DNA of 43,220 nt from Opitutaceae bacterium UBA2377 (GTDB lineage Bacteria > Verrucomicrobiota > Verrucomicrobiia > Opitutales > Opitutaceae), in the NCBI GenBank assembly GCA_002344205.1, contig DDSZ01000043.1, positions 47,761 through 90,980 on the forward strand, in the 5' to 3' direction. A program made the position numbers and the translations under genes. Shown piece by piece: positions 35,309 through 42,607 of the stretch (its first letter is position 1; every line of letters begins with the position of its first letter). Below the pieces are notes generated by a model. That model saw only the letters and a program-made list of their open reading frames with translations, was not told the origin of the DNA and did not search any database.

Positions 35309-37591
35309 TCAGGCCGGCGTGACCGCAAAATGGGTGGCGAGGTCAAACGCCGGTGAACCGGCGGGCCGGCGGCATTCGAGGTGCCAGACCGGTTCGTAAC
35401 GATGGTCAATCGAGTCCTCCCGCTGCCGGATCTCCTCCGCCCAGGGCGCGCGCAGCGTCACCGTCCAGCCCGGCACCGTCAGCGTGGCGGACTTGGACGC
35501 GGCATCAATCGTCCACGAGCCGCGGGTGTGCAGATGAAACACCAGCGGCTGCGGCTCCCGCAGCTCACCCCGGTCGTGCACCGTAAACTCCGCCGGCGTC
35601 TCCGCCACGATTTCACGCCCGCAGCGGGTCATGACGTGCGCCCAGACGGGCGCTAGGTCGATGCGCGCCCGCAGGCGCCGCGCGTCGCCCTCCCCCTCCG
35701 GGATGATCGGAACCTCCGGCAAAGGCTGGCCGACCGGCATGCCGTCGGCGGTTTCGGGCGCGAGCACGTTGTGCAGGTGGGTGTGCTTGAGCGCGAAACC
35801 GCGGATGTCGTCGTAGCGAATCATGCCGCGGTCGATGAGCACCGGTAGTTCGTCGAGCTCGAGGGTGAAGGCGCCCTTGTCGAAGTGCGTGTGACTGGCC
35901 CGGGCCTTGCAGCCGCTGAGGTGCAGCCGAACCGATCTACCCGGCGAAATTTCCCGCCGGCTCGTAAGCTGGCCGGTGTGCGGCAGCACCCCGAACGTCG
36001 GCACGATGCAGGACGGGTCCGGAAGCTCCTCCGGTCCCGCGATGAACGCGAACGGACCGTCGATCATGTATTGCCGGTAATAGGTGTTGCCGCGCAACTG
36101 CAGCAGCGTCGCCAGGGCGATGCGGGCATAGACATCCTGCGGATAGCACGCCGCCAGCAGCGCGATGGCATCGCCGGTGAAGCGGTCGTTGCTGTTGTCC
36201 CCGTCGAGCAGCACGCCGCCGGGGCTCATGGCCGACATGACCGCCACAAAATGCCCGCTCTGCGCGAGCCGCGGCGGCAGCACCTCGGCGACGGGCCGGC
36301 TCCGCGCCCGCGCATAAGCCAGCAGGCCGGACAACACGGCGTGCAACGTCACGCTGAAATAGCCTACCCCCTCGTCCACCCCGCCGTCGGGCAGGATGTA
36401 GTTCGCCATGCCCTCCTGCATGTCGGCGTGCGCCTGCTCGACGTAACTGCGGACCCGCGGCCAGGCCGGTTCCAGCACCAGCCCGCCGAGGATGCGCGCC
36501 CGGCAGAACCACGGCCCTTGGTTGATGGCGTAAACATATTCCCACTTCACCATGTCGCGCTGGAGGATGCTCAGGCCTTTGTCCCAGATGGCCACTCGCA
36601 CGAGGTCGCGCGCCCGCTCGGTGAGCGCAAAATGGAGCCAGTCAAACACGAGCGCGCAGGTCGTCACCGCCATCTCCTCGAGAAAGCAGCGCTGGTCCCA
36701 GGTGGACCCGCGCGCCCGGCTCTCGGCCGACTGGCACCAGTGCTTGGTATGCACAAAACACATCAGGAACCGCAGCGCGTGCCGCATCAACGCGCGGTCG
36801 TTGCGCACAAGGCCGACCAGCGCGCACAGCACGGGCTCGGCCATCCACGGGTCGAGCCCCTGCTCCCGCTCGCGCAGGTAACGATAGTCCGACCACGGCA
36901 GATAGTCGCCGATTTCCTTTTCCGGCTGGCGCGCCAGCGACTGCCGGGCGCGCTCCTCGATGATTTTGAAATGCCCGCCCCAGGTCGCACCCGCGGCGCG
37001 CGCGCGCAATCCGGGCAGATCGGCCTCGGCGAAAAGCAGGCCGCGCGCAAACTTCACCTCCGGCCACTCCGCCTCGGGCAGGATCAGGCCCGCCCAAGCC
37101 GGGTCGTAGGCCGGCCGGGCCTGCTCCAACCTTTCCAAGAGCATCGAGTCCGCCACGCCCCACCACTGCAGGCTGACCATCTGCGCACCGGGCTGCAACG
37201 CGGTGAACTCCGCCCGCACCGCCGTGGCCGGCGCACCCACCGGCAGGTTGAGCTCCATCCGCAGGCTGTTGCCGTGGATCGGTGCGCCGAGCGAAGCCCA
37301 GCCCCCGTCGCGACAGGCAAAAAATTCGACCGAGACCTCGGCCGGCACCACGACACAAAAGACATACCGGTCGAATCGCATCGGCAGTCCCGCCACCGGC
37401 AGACTGAAGGAGCCAGCCACGGCCCCGGGCGCGCAGTCGTCCCAACGCGCCTTGGTGCTGTCCCAGAAGTTGTCGCGCCTAAAATTCACGCCATGTCCGG
37501 GCGTGACGGTGAGGGGCAGTTGCGGCGCGATGTGCCCGTCGTGAAACGGCGCGAAGATGGATTCGGCCGGATTGAGCTCGAAGAGTTGCAT
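35309..37591 (-). CDS. Heparinase II/III-like protein, 760 residues
   Basis: This encodes 760 residues from the ATG at 37591 (MQLFELNPAESIF), without a signal peptide. An N-terminal beta domain (about 1-155) is followed by an alpha/alpha toroid (about 190-480), with GGVDEGVGYFSVTLHAVLSG, VKWEYVYAINQGPWF and LLDGDNSNDRF. The C-terminal beta domain carries the heparinase II/III region SGCKARASHTHFDKGAFTLE and LPVLIDRGMIRYDD, with catalytic-type histidines. It resembles uronic-acid polysaccharide lyases, but its substrate is unknown. It shares only the general fold with the protein at 9637-11496. It lies 74 bases upstream of the lipocalin-like gene in the same direction. Confidence 0.8.
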   Translation of the reverse strand: MQLFELNPAESIFAPFHDGHIAPQLPLTVTPGHGVNFRRDNFWDSTKARWDDCAPGAVAGSFSLPVAGLPMRFDRYVFCVVVPAEVSVEFFACRDGGWASLGAPIHGNSLRMELNLPVGAPATAVRAEFTALQPGAQMVSLQWWGVADSMLLERLEQARPAYDPAWAGLILPEAEWPEVKFARGLLFAEADLPGLRARAAGATWGGHFKIIEERARQSLARQPEKEIGDYLPWSDYRYLREREQGLDPWMAEPVLCALVGLVRNDRALMRHALRFLMCFVHTKHWCQSAESRARGSTWDQRCFLEEMAVTTCALVFDWLHFALTERARDLVRVAIWDKGLSILQRDMVKWEYVYAINQGPWFCRARILGGLVLEPAWPRVRSYVEQAHADMQEGMANYILPDGGVDEGVGYFSVTLHAVLSGLLAYARARSRPVAEVLPPRLAQSGHFVAVMSAMSPGGVLLDGDNSNDRFTGDAIALLAACYPQDVYARIALATLLQLRGNTYYRQYMIDGPFAFIAGPEELPDPSCIVPTFGVLPHTGQLTSRREISPGRSVRLHLSGCKARASHTHFDKGAFTLELDELPVLIDRGMIRYDDIRGFALKHTHLHNVLAPETADGMPVGQPLPEVPIIPEGEGDARRLRARIDLAPVWAHVMTRCGREIVAETPAEFTVHDRGELREPQPLVFHLHTRGSWTIDAASKSATLTVPGWTVTLRAPWAEEIRQREDSIDHRYEPVWHLECRRPAGSPAFDLATHFAVTPA

Positions 37592-37778
37592 GGGGAGGTG
37601 GGCCGGGAGCGGAGGCTGCCCGGCCGCCCGCCGAGGTCACCAACAAAAAAGCCTGCCGGCACAAGACCGAAGGGCACGACCCATTTAATAACCGCGTTTG
37701 TGACCCTAAGCCGTCGAGGAAAAATGATCCGCCTTCTCCGGCACAAGACCTCAGCTCCAACCTGACACCCAACGGCCC

Positions 37779-37811
37779 GACCCCATCCAGACTTGGACCC
37801 CATCCAGACTT
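37779..37811. repeat. Tandem duplication GACCCCATCCAGACTT
   Basis: Two exact 16-base copies (37779-37794 and 37796-37811) are separated by one base, giving a 17-base period. The GACCCCAT core recurs at 37865-37872 and, on the minus strand, at about 38479-38487. Confidence 0.9.
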
Positions 37812-37845
37812 CACCCTCAGACCGTCGGCACGGCTGCTTTCCTTA

Positions 37846-37870
37846 GCTGCCTCTCATGTTAGCTGACCCC
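37846..37870 (+). repeat. Left arm of imperfect 25-bp direct repeat flanking the island
   Basis: This segment (core GCCTCTCATG) matches 39851-39875 at 20 of 25 positions in the same orientation. The two arms bracket the AT-rich segment that contains the Sel1, IS110-remnant and HEPN-like features. Confidence 0.45.
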
Positions 37871-37909
37871 ATCAGCTTACCGAAAACGGGAACTGGAGAA
37901 ATTGAGAGG

Positions 37910-38509
37910 TTAGTGCCAAGGATCAGCAGTCAGGCTATTTATCCTAACCCGAAACCACTGGTTTGCGAACTCTACTGCCTCATTTCTCTTCTGAGGGGAT
38001 ATTTTTATGCTAATAGCCCATATTCTCTCTTTCACAAATACATCATTCACCCAAGTGCCTTGCGCATACGCAATTAACATCCACTTCAGCGCAATAGATA
38101 GATCCTTCTCTACACCGTCACCAACTTCGTAGCGTGTTGCGAGTTCCATCTGTGCAGACGCATATCCCTGCTCTGCACTCAACTTGACCAAATTAAATGC
38201 TTCGGCGCATCTCTCTTTTTGCTCTTCAATACTTAAGCGATGCAGTTGACTGGCGCAAGTTATAGCATCGGCAAGGTGAAATTGCCCCCTTGGGTCCCCC
38301 TGTTGAGCACAAAGTCTAAACCATTTAATAGCATCCTCAAGGTCCTGTTGACTACCCGATCCAGGGTCGTCGTCTTCACCACAATACTTTTTAATATAAA
38401 ACTCCCCCAGAAGGAACTGGCCATCGATATCACCCTCTACAGCGAGGTCTATCAAATCATCGATATTGAGGTGGCCAAATGGGGTCAGGCTTCGGGGTTT
38501 GGGTTTCAT
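37910..38509 (-). CDS. Sel1-repeat protein
   Basis: This encodes 199 residues from the ATG at 38509; an in-frame ATG at 38548 is an alternative. Two Sel1-like repeats are clear: AIKWFRLCAQQGDPRGQFHLAD and AFNLVKLSAEQGYASAQMELATRY followed by DGVEKDLSIALKWMLIAYAQG. A third degenerate repeat lies near the start (DLAVEGDIDGQFLLGEFYIK). There is no signal peptide. Sel1 proteins are interaction scaffolds. Base composition is much more AT-rich than neighbouring genes, indicating transfer. The first codons (RSLTPFGHL) come from the TGACCCCAT-type sequence repeated around the island. Its start overlaps the stop of a decayed upstream frame. Confidence 0.75.
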   Translation of the reverse strand: MKPKPRSLTPFGHLNIDDLIDLAVEGDIDGQFLLGEFYIKKYCGEDDDPGSGSQQDLEDAIKWFRLCAQQGDPRGQFHLADAITCASQLHRLSIEEQKERCAEAFNLVKLSAEQGYASAQMELATRYEVGDGVEKDLSIALKWMLIAYAQGTWVNDVFVKERIWAISIKISPQKRNEAVEFANQWFRVRINSLTADPWH

Positions 38510-38746
38510 CGTAGTTTTTGAAAAGCTGAATCGAGCCAGCGTTTCCATGCGTTCACCTTGCGGCTGACTGCATGAAGGTTGCCCGGGTGCAGGATCGTGG
38601 CGAGCCAAAGATTGGTCACCGTGGGGCAAGCCTTCAGCGCCGCCGCAACCGGTAGCTCCTCCCGCCACACGGCTTCACACGCCTGCTGAATTTCGGCGGC
38701 CGGCCGAAGTGGCGCGGCGCCAAATGCTGCCAGAAGCCACCAAATT
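38506..38746 (-). pseudogene. Decayed coding fragment upstream of the Sel1 gene
   Basis: A minus-strand frame open from about 38746 to a TGA at 38506-38508 reads as plausible protein (AAEIQQACEAVWREELPVAA, then NLWLATILHPGN, then NAWKRWLDSAFQKLR). It has no start codon of the usual type and is interrupted upstream by in-frame stops. Adjacent frames continue protein-like text, which suggests frameshifts. I do not recognise the family. The end overlaps the Sel1 start as ATGA. Confidence 0.35.
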
Positions 38747-39044
38747 CACCACACGTCTCAGGTTGCGGACGGGCTGCGGTGCAGAGGAGCAGGTGGAGAT
38801 TGAGGCAGAGTGGCGCGAGGAGCATGGGCACCAGACTGAGCGGCAGCTGCGTGAAGGGCAGCAGCGGAAATCAGACGGGGTCGATCTCAATCAAACCGCT
38901 TTATTTCGAATTAATTAGGATTGAATCCTTGATCGTCGATCGCGGTTTCTGCTCCTAAGCCTGCTCTTTAAATTTACAATTTACGGTCCGACCCCCGTCA
39001 TTGGTCCGTAGGCCGAGCTGATCTGCCTAGAGGCTCAACTCGCC
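38747..39044. other. Non-coding part of the island
   Basis: No gene is supported here. The stretch turns AT-rich after 38885 (TTATTTCGAATTAATTAGG) and includes TTTACAATTTACGG followed by TCCGACCCCCGTC at about 38970-38998, a form often seen at ends of mobile or repeated elements. Confidence 0.4.
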
Positions 39045-39125
39045 CTAGAAGCGGCCTTCAGCCACCGCGATCGTGGTCGCATCTTTATGGACATCCAAGC
39101 CTACATATCCTTGCTTCTGCTTCAT
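39045..39125 (-). pseudogene. IS110-family transposase remnant, N-terminus only
   Basis: The 26-codon frame from the ATG at 39125 begins MKQKQGYVGLDVHKDATT and continues IAVAEGRF before a stop. The GLDVHKD...IAVAE pattern is the start of the DEDD RNase H-like domain of IS110 transposases, which are about 320-400 residues long. Everything after the first strand-turn-strand is missing, so this is a fragment of a lost insertion sequence. Confidence 0.75.
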
Positions 39126-39254
39126 GTGCTTGTCCTTGGCTTTGGTTGTTTCGGTTACACGCCACATCACTGCGGATAGGCGCTCCTCGAAAGCAACCCA
39201 CGTCCTCCAAAGACGAGCACTCCTCTTTCTCTCAACTGCTTCATCGCAGCTATA

Positions 39255-39845
39255 ATGCCTATGCCAAGGCAAAGAAAACAAGCGTGGCTGCAAGTTACCG
39301 CGGAATCCAATCCAGTTGACTACCTCGAGAAGATCCCGCTGTTTCTGTCCTCGGCTAGCGCAAATCCATTTGACTGGAAGTGGGTGACAATCGCCACGCA
39401 TGCGGCGCTATACTCGTTTGCAGTATGTGCCGCTCAAGGAACCGATCCGTCAATTCTGGTAAGGAAATCGAAGAATGGTAAGGAGCGGTTAATGAGCTTT
39501 AGTAATGTTCTGCAGCGTTGTCAGAATTCTGCGTGGATGGATACAAGTTCTCCGCTTGTTCTTTCTCCTGACGAGAATAGGGCTATCGTGGACCTGCAGA
39601 AAACATTTCGAAACAATTTCGTGCATTTTACTCCGATGTATTGGTCGATCCATATCCCCCGTATGCAGACGATGGTTCGACACTGTCTCGAAGTGCTGGA
39701 TCGGCTGACGCAGATTCCAAGTTACGCACACTTCACGCCCACCATGCGCCGCCGCATCCGGTCCAGCTTGTCGCGCTCTCGACGCGCCTTGAGTTTACTC
39801 GACAGCAATCAACCTAGGGGAGATCAGACGATGACAGGCAGCTGA
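39255..39845 (+). CDS. HEPN-like protein with Rx4H motif
   Basis: This encodes 196 residues from ATG 39255 (MPMPRQRKQAW); ATG 39261 is also possible. The sequence is helical, with NPFDWKWVTIATHAALYSFAVC near the start and R119-N-N-F-V-H124 in the helix DLQKTFRNNFVHFTP. Rx4-6H is the catalytic signature of HEPN RNases, and the wider pattern (NPFDW...H.AL, FVHF.P..WSI) resembles small HEPN-like proteins related to pEK499_p136. The C-terminus is basic (RRRIRSSLSRSRRAL). Composition is AT-rich relative to the host. No nucleotidyltransferase partner is adjacent. Function is inferred; it could be a toxin or defence RNase. Confidence 0.65.
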   Translation: MPMPRQRKQAWLQVTAESNPVDYLEKIPLFLSSASANPFDWKWVTIATHAALYSFAVCAAQGTDPSILVRKSKNGKERLMSFSNVLQRCQNSAWMDTSSPLVLSPDENRAIVDLQKTFRNNFVHFTPMYWSIHIPRMQTMVRHCLEVLDRLTQIPSYAHFTPTMRRRIRSSLSRSRRALSLLDSNQPRGDQTMTGS

Positions 39846-39850
39846 GCAAA

Positions 39851-39875
39851 GCAGCCTCTCATGCTGCCTAACCCC
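39851..39875 (+). repeat. Right arm of imperfect 25-bp direct repeat flanking the island
   Basis: This lies six bases after the HEPN-like stop and matches 37846-37870 at 20 of 25 positions. Host-like GC-rich sequence resumes at once to the right. Confidence 0.45.
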
Positions 39876-39892
39876 GTTATTGAGTAGCCAAC

Positions 39893-40906
39893 TCAGCGGC
39901 CGGCCGGCTCGAGCGCCGGCCAGCGGCGGAAGGCGGAGAATTTTGCCTGGGTCCGGTCGTAGGTTTCGCGGCGTTTCACGTATTCGGCGTAGTCCGTCAC
40001 CTGTTCGGGATGCAGCTTGCTGTGCACGAGAAAATCGGCCTCGGGCGGGTAGCAGGCGATGTTGCCCTTTTCGTAGAACTCGGGGTTGGCAACACCCTCG
40101 GCATCGAGCGACTCGGGCCAGAGGCCGACGTTGTTCGGCACCTCGGCCGACTGGTAGCGCAGATCCACGCTCCAGCGGATGTGGTCGGAATAGTTGGGCG
40201 TCGAACAGTGCGGTGTGCGGTTGGTCATGAAGACCACGCCGCCGCGCGGACAGGCCGCGGTGATGGCCTTGCGCGGGTCGTCCGGCAGGTCGCTGTCCCG
40301 GATGACGAGGAACCCGGCATTGCCACCCGTGTGGTGCGTGGCCACCCTGCCTTGGTGCGTGCGCGGGAGGATCTGCATGCAGCCGTTTTCCACGGTCGCA
40401 TCCACCAAGGGCACCCAGCAGGTGATGATGAGCGACTTGTCGCAATGCGACGCAAAGTAACCGCTGTCCTGGTGCCACGGCACGACGCCACGGCCGATGT
40501 TGGGCAGCTTGGGCCGGACGCGATAGACCGACGAGGCCACGATTTCCCCGGTGCCGAGCAGCGAGGCCACCTTCGCCAGCAGCTTTGGGCTGGCGATCAC
40601 ATCGAACATCTCGGGCGCATGGAATCCGCCGCCGCGCAGGCCCTCCAGGTGGCGCATGATCGCCTCGCCGTTTTCCTTGGAGTCGCGGTGCAGCGCGGCC
40701 AGCCGGTGGTCAAAATCGAGTTCCGCATGCAGGTTCGTGAGTTTGCCCTCGGCGTGCAACTGGCGGGCCTTGCGATCGATCTCCCCGTGCAGCTCCTGAC
40801 GGAGCGGCTCGAGGTCGGCCGGAGCAAAGACGTCGGGCACAATGAGGTAGCCCTCTTCGTGGAAGAAACCGATTTGTTGCGGGGTAAGCGGCGCTGGGGA
40901 ATTCAT
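39893..40906 (-). CDS. Phytanoyl-CoA dioxygenase (PhyH) family protein
   Basis: This encodes 337 residues from ATG 40906 (MNSPAPLTPQQIGFFHEEGYL), which is the usual PhyH opening. The iron site is H145-Q-D147 in PWHQDSGYF, with the distal His233 in RTPHCSTPNYSDHIRWSVDLR; the Arg in that segment would bind 2-oxoglutarate. VENGCMQILPRTHQG is the family loop. The enzyme is a cytosolic Fe(II)/2-oxoglutarate oxygenase; bacterial members act on varied small molecules and the substrate is unknown. It is divergent from the SDR gene across 118 bases. Confidence 0.9.
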   Translation of the reverse strand: MNSPAPLTPQQIGFFHEEGYLIVPDVFAPADLEPLRQELHGEIDRKARQLHAEGKLTNLHAELDFDHRLAALHRDSKENGEAIMRHLEGLRGGGFHAPEMFDVIASPKLLAKVASLLGTGEIVASSVYRVRPKLPNIGRGVVPWHQDSGYFASHCDKSLIITCWVPLVDATVENGCMQILPRTHQGRVATHHTGGNAGFLVIRDSDLPDDPRKAITAACPRGGVVFMTNRTPHCSTPNYSDHIRWSVDLRYQSAEVPNNVGLWPESLDAEGVANPEFYEKGNIACYPPEADFLVHSKLHPEQVTDYAEYVKRRETYDRTQAKFSAFRRWPALEPAGR

Positions 40907-41024
40907 CAGCCCCAATCTGGCAGTTTTTAGGTTTTCCCGCAATGGCCTGCTTTCACCATCGGTGGTAAATAAACGCCCGGCTTCCGCCTTTGACCTCGCC
41001 GCCCCTAAGCCCACGCTGTGGGCG

Positions 41025-41843
41025 ATGCGATTTACCGACCGAGTCGTCTGGATCACCGGGGCGTCCTCCGGCATCGGCGAGGCGCTGGCCCGGGCTTTTG
41101 CCCGCGAAGGCGCCCGGCTCATCCTTTCCAGCCGGCGGCCGGCCGAGCTGGAACGGGTGCGGTTGTCCTGCGCGCACCCCGAGCACCACCGGGTGCTGCC
41201 GCTGGACCTGTGCCGGCCGGCGGACTTTCCCGCGGCCATAGAGCACGTGCTGGACACCTGCGGTCGGGTGGACATACTGGTCAACAATGGCGGTGTGAGC
41301 CAGCGGGGGCTGGCCGCCGAGACCACGGCGGCGGTCGAACGCGCCCTGATGGAGGTGAATTATTTTGGCGCCGTCGGGCTGGCCAAGACCGTGCTCCCGC
41401 ACATGCTCGCCCGGCGCACAGGCCACATTGTGGTCGTGAGCAGCGTGATGGGTTATCTCGGCACGCCGGGACGTTCCACCTACGCCGCGGCCAAGCACGC
41501 CCTGCACGGCTATTTCGACTCGCTGCGCGCCGAAGTCTGGCGGGAAAACATCAAGGTCACCCTCGCCTGCCCGGGCTATGTAAAGACCGCGGTCAGCGCC
41601 AATGCGCTTGATCTCCACGGTGGCCGGCACGCGGTAACAGACCCGACCCACGAGCGCGGCATCGCCCCGGAAAAATGCGCCCGGGCCATCATTCGGGCCG
41701 TAGCGCGAGGTCGCGAGGAAGCCACCTTCGGCATGGGCGGCCCGGAAATTTTCGCGATTTATCTCAAGCGCTGGCTGCCGTGGCTCGTGTCGCGGGTCGT
41801 GCGCCGGATGCGGGTGGCCGACAACAAAAAGACCGGCGGTTGA
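41025..41843 (+). CDS. Short-chain dehydrogenase/reductase
   Basis: This is a 272-residue SDR from ATG 41025 (MRFTDRVVWITG); an in-frame extension to 40962 is not family-like. The cofactor motif TGASSGIG is at 11-18, NNGG replaces the usual NNAG, and the catalytic set is the Ser in VVVSSVMG with Y153-x3-K157 (TYAAAKHAL). PGYVKTAVS follows. The pattern is that of the DHRS7-like classical SDRs. The last five residues (KKTGG) and the stop are encoded by the left arm of a terminator hairpin that serves the opposite strand, so the natural end may have been altered. Confidence 0.9.
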   Translation: MRFTDRVVWITGASSGIGEALARAFAREGARLILSSRRPAELERVRLSCAHPEHHRVLPLDLCRPADFPAAIEHVLDTCGRVDILVNNGGVSQRGLAAETTAAVERALMEVNYFGAVGLAKTVLPHMLARRTGHIVVVSSVMGYLGTPGRSTYAAAKHALHGYFDSLRAEVWRENIKVTLACPGYVKTAVSANALDLHGGRHAVTDPTHERGIAPEKCARAIIRAVARGREEATFGMGGPEIFAIYLKRWLPWLVSRVVRRMRVADNKKTGG

Positions 41844-41855
41844 AACCGCCGGTCT
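41825..41855 (-). terminator. Intrinsic terminator for the minus-strand TamA-like gene
   Basis: AGACCGGCGGTT (41830-41841) and AACCGCCGGTCT (41844-41855) pair perfectly. Read on the minus strand, the stem is followed by TTTTTGTTG. It lies 27 bases after the stop at 41882 and overlaps the 3' end of the SDR gene. Confidence 0.88.
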
Positions 41856-41881
41856 GATCGGGGAAGTCCAAGGCCAATGGT

Positions 41882-42439
41882 TCACGCAAAGCTGCCGCCG
41901 CGGGAGAGGCCCATCGCCTTGCGGCGGGCGCGGCGGTCGGCGGCGGCGGCGTCGGGATAGCCCGCTTGCTGAAGCGCTTGCACTGCGCCCGCTTCGGCGG
42001 CGAGCACGGCCTCCGCGCGTGCGGGCGCGCCCGCTTCAACGGGCGTAAGCGCGGCGCCGGCCGCGCCGGCGGCGGCCTGAGCCGGTTGAGCGTCAACAAA
42101 TGTGAGCGCGGGCGCGGCGAAACGAAAACGCGGGCCCGGCGCAATCACGAGACGCGCCACCGCCGGCTCTTCGCTGGCCTCCGGGGTCACCGTGGCGGCG
42201 TAATAGCCCTCCGAGCGCAGCCACGCCATGGCGCGCCCGGCGGCTTCCTCGGCGATGCGCTCGGCCTCAAACAAGGTGGTGGGGCGTTCGCGGTCCGGCA
42301 GCAGATCGAGAATAGCCTGCCGCGTCTCGCGCTCCGGGCCTTCGATCACCACGGGCGAGTCCGCCCAGGCTGGCAGAATCGGCACGGCGACGCCGAGGCC
42401 CGCGAAAATCGCGGCCGGGAGAACGGGAAGAACGCGCAT
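41882..42439 (-). pseudogene. Truncated TamA-like outer-membrane assembly protein (POTRA part)
   Basis: This encodes 185 residues from the ATG at 42439; an in-frame ATG at 42502 would add 21 basic residues. A signal peptide (RVLPVLPAAIFAGLGVAVP) precedes POTRA-like text: ERIAEEAAGRAMAWLRSEGY, IAPGPRFRFAAPALTF and AGAVQALQQAGYPDAAAADR. This wording is typical of TamA of alphaproteobacteria. TamA is about 550-650 residues with a C-terminal barrel; here the similarity stops at about ADRR, and an unrelated tail (ARRKAMGLSRGGSFA) leads to the stop. So this is a truncation, a deletion fusion, or an assembly join near 41930. Confidence 0.6.
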
Positions 42440-42503
42440 CGCGAGTCGCAAAAGCCTGACCCGCGAAGCTCGCGTGCGGCTGGTTAAGGCTTCATCAACC
42501 ATA

Positions 42504-42527
42504 CGGGCGGGCCCTTACGCCCGCCCG
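42504..42527. repeat. GC-rich hairpin between htpX and the TamA-like gene
   Basis: CGGGCGGGC (42504-42512) and GCCCGCCCG (42519-42527) are perfect inverted arms around six bases. There is no T-run on either strand. It sits directly before the ATG at 42502, one reason to prefer the downstream start at 42439. Confidence 0.6.
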
Positions 42528-42607
42528 GTTGGATTTGCCCATAATATCAATGAGAAAGGAACCGCACTCGCGCCTCAAGCGCAGTTACGGTTCGGTCATG
42601 CTCCGGC

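Larger units (their letters stand above)
37592..37909. other. Non-coding boundary region with short direct repeats
   Basis: This 318-base stretch has no convincing gene. It holds the upstream region of the 35309-37591 gene, a 13-base direct repeat CCGGCACAAGACC (37656-37668 and 37738-37750), a 16-base tandem repeat at 37779-37811, and one arm of a larger direct repeat at 37846-37870. Composition changes from GC-rich to AT-rich across it. Confidence 0.6.

Noticed and set aside
37479..37814. Minus-strand frames upstream of the 760-residue heparinase-like gene
   Set aside because: They run through repeats and lack protein-like composition; they are extensions or shadows.
38709..38918. 69-codon plus-strand frame in the island
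   Set aside because: It is charged and low in complexity, with no motif, and lies opposite the decayed minus-strand coding fragment.
39045..39401. 118-codon minus-strand frame including the IS110 start
   Set aside because: Only the last 26 codons resemble a protein family; the rest is antisense to the HEPN-like gene and its leader.
39866..39872. GCCTAAC after the HEPN-like gene as an integron attC R-type box
   Set aside because: No GTTRRRY partner lies within a plausible distance, and the left arm GTTAGCT also departs from consensus. There is no integrase.
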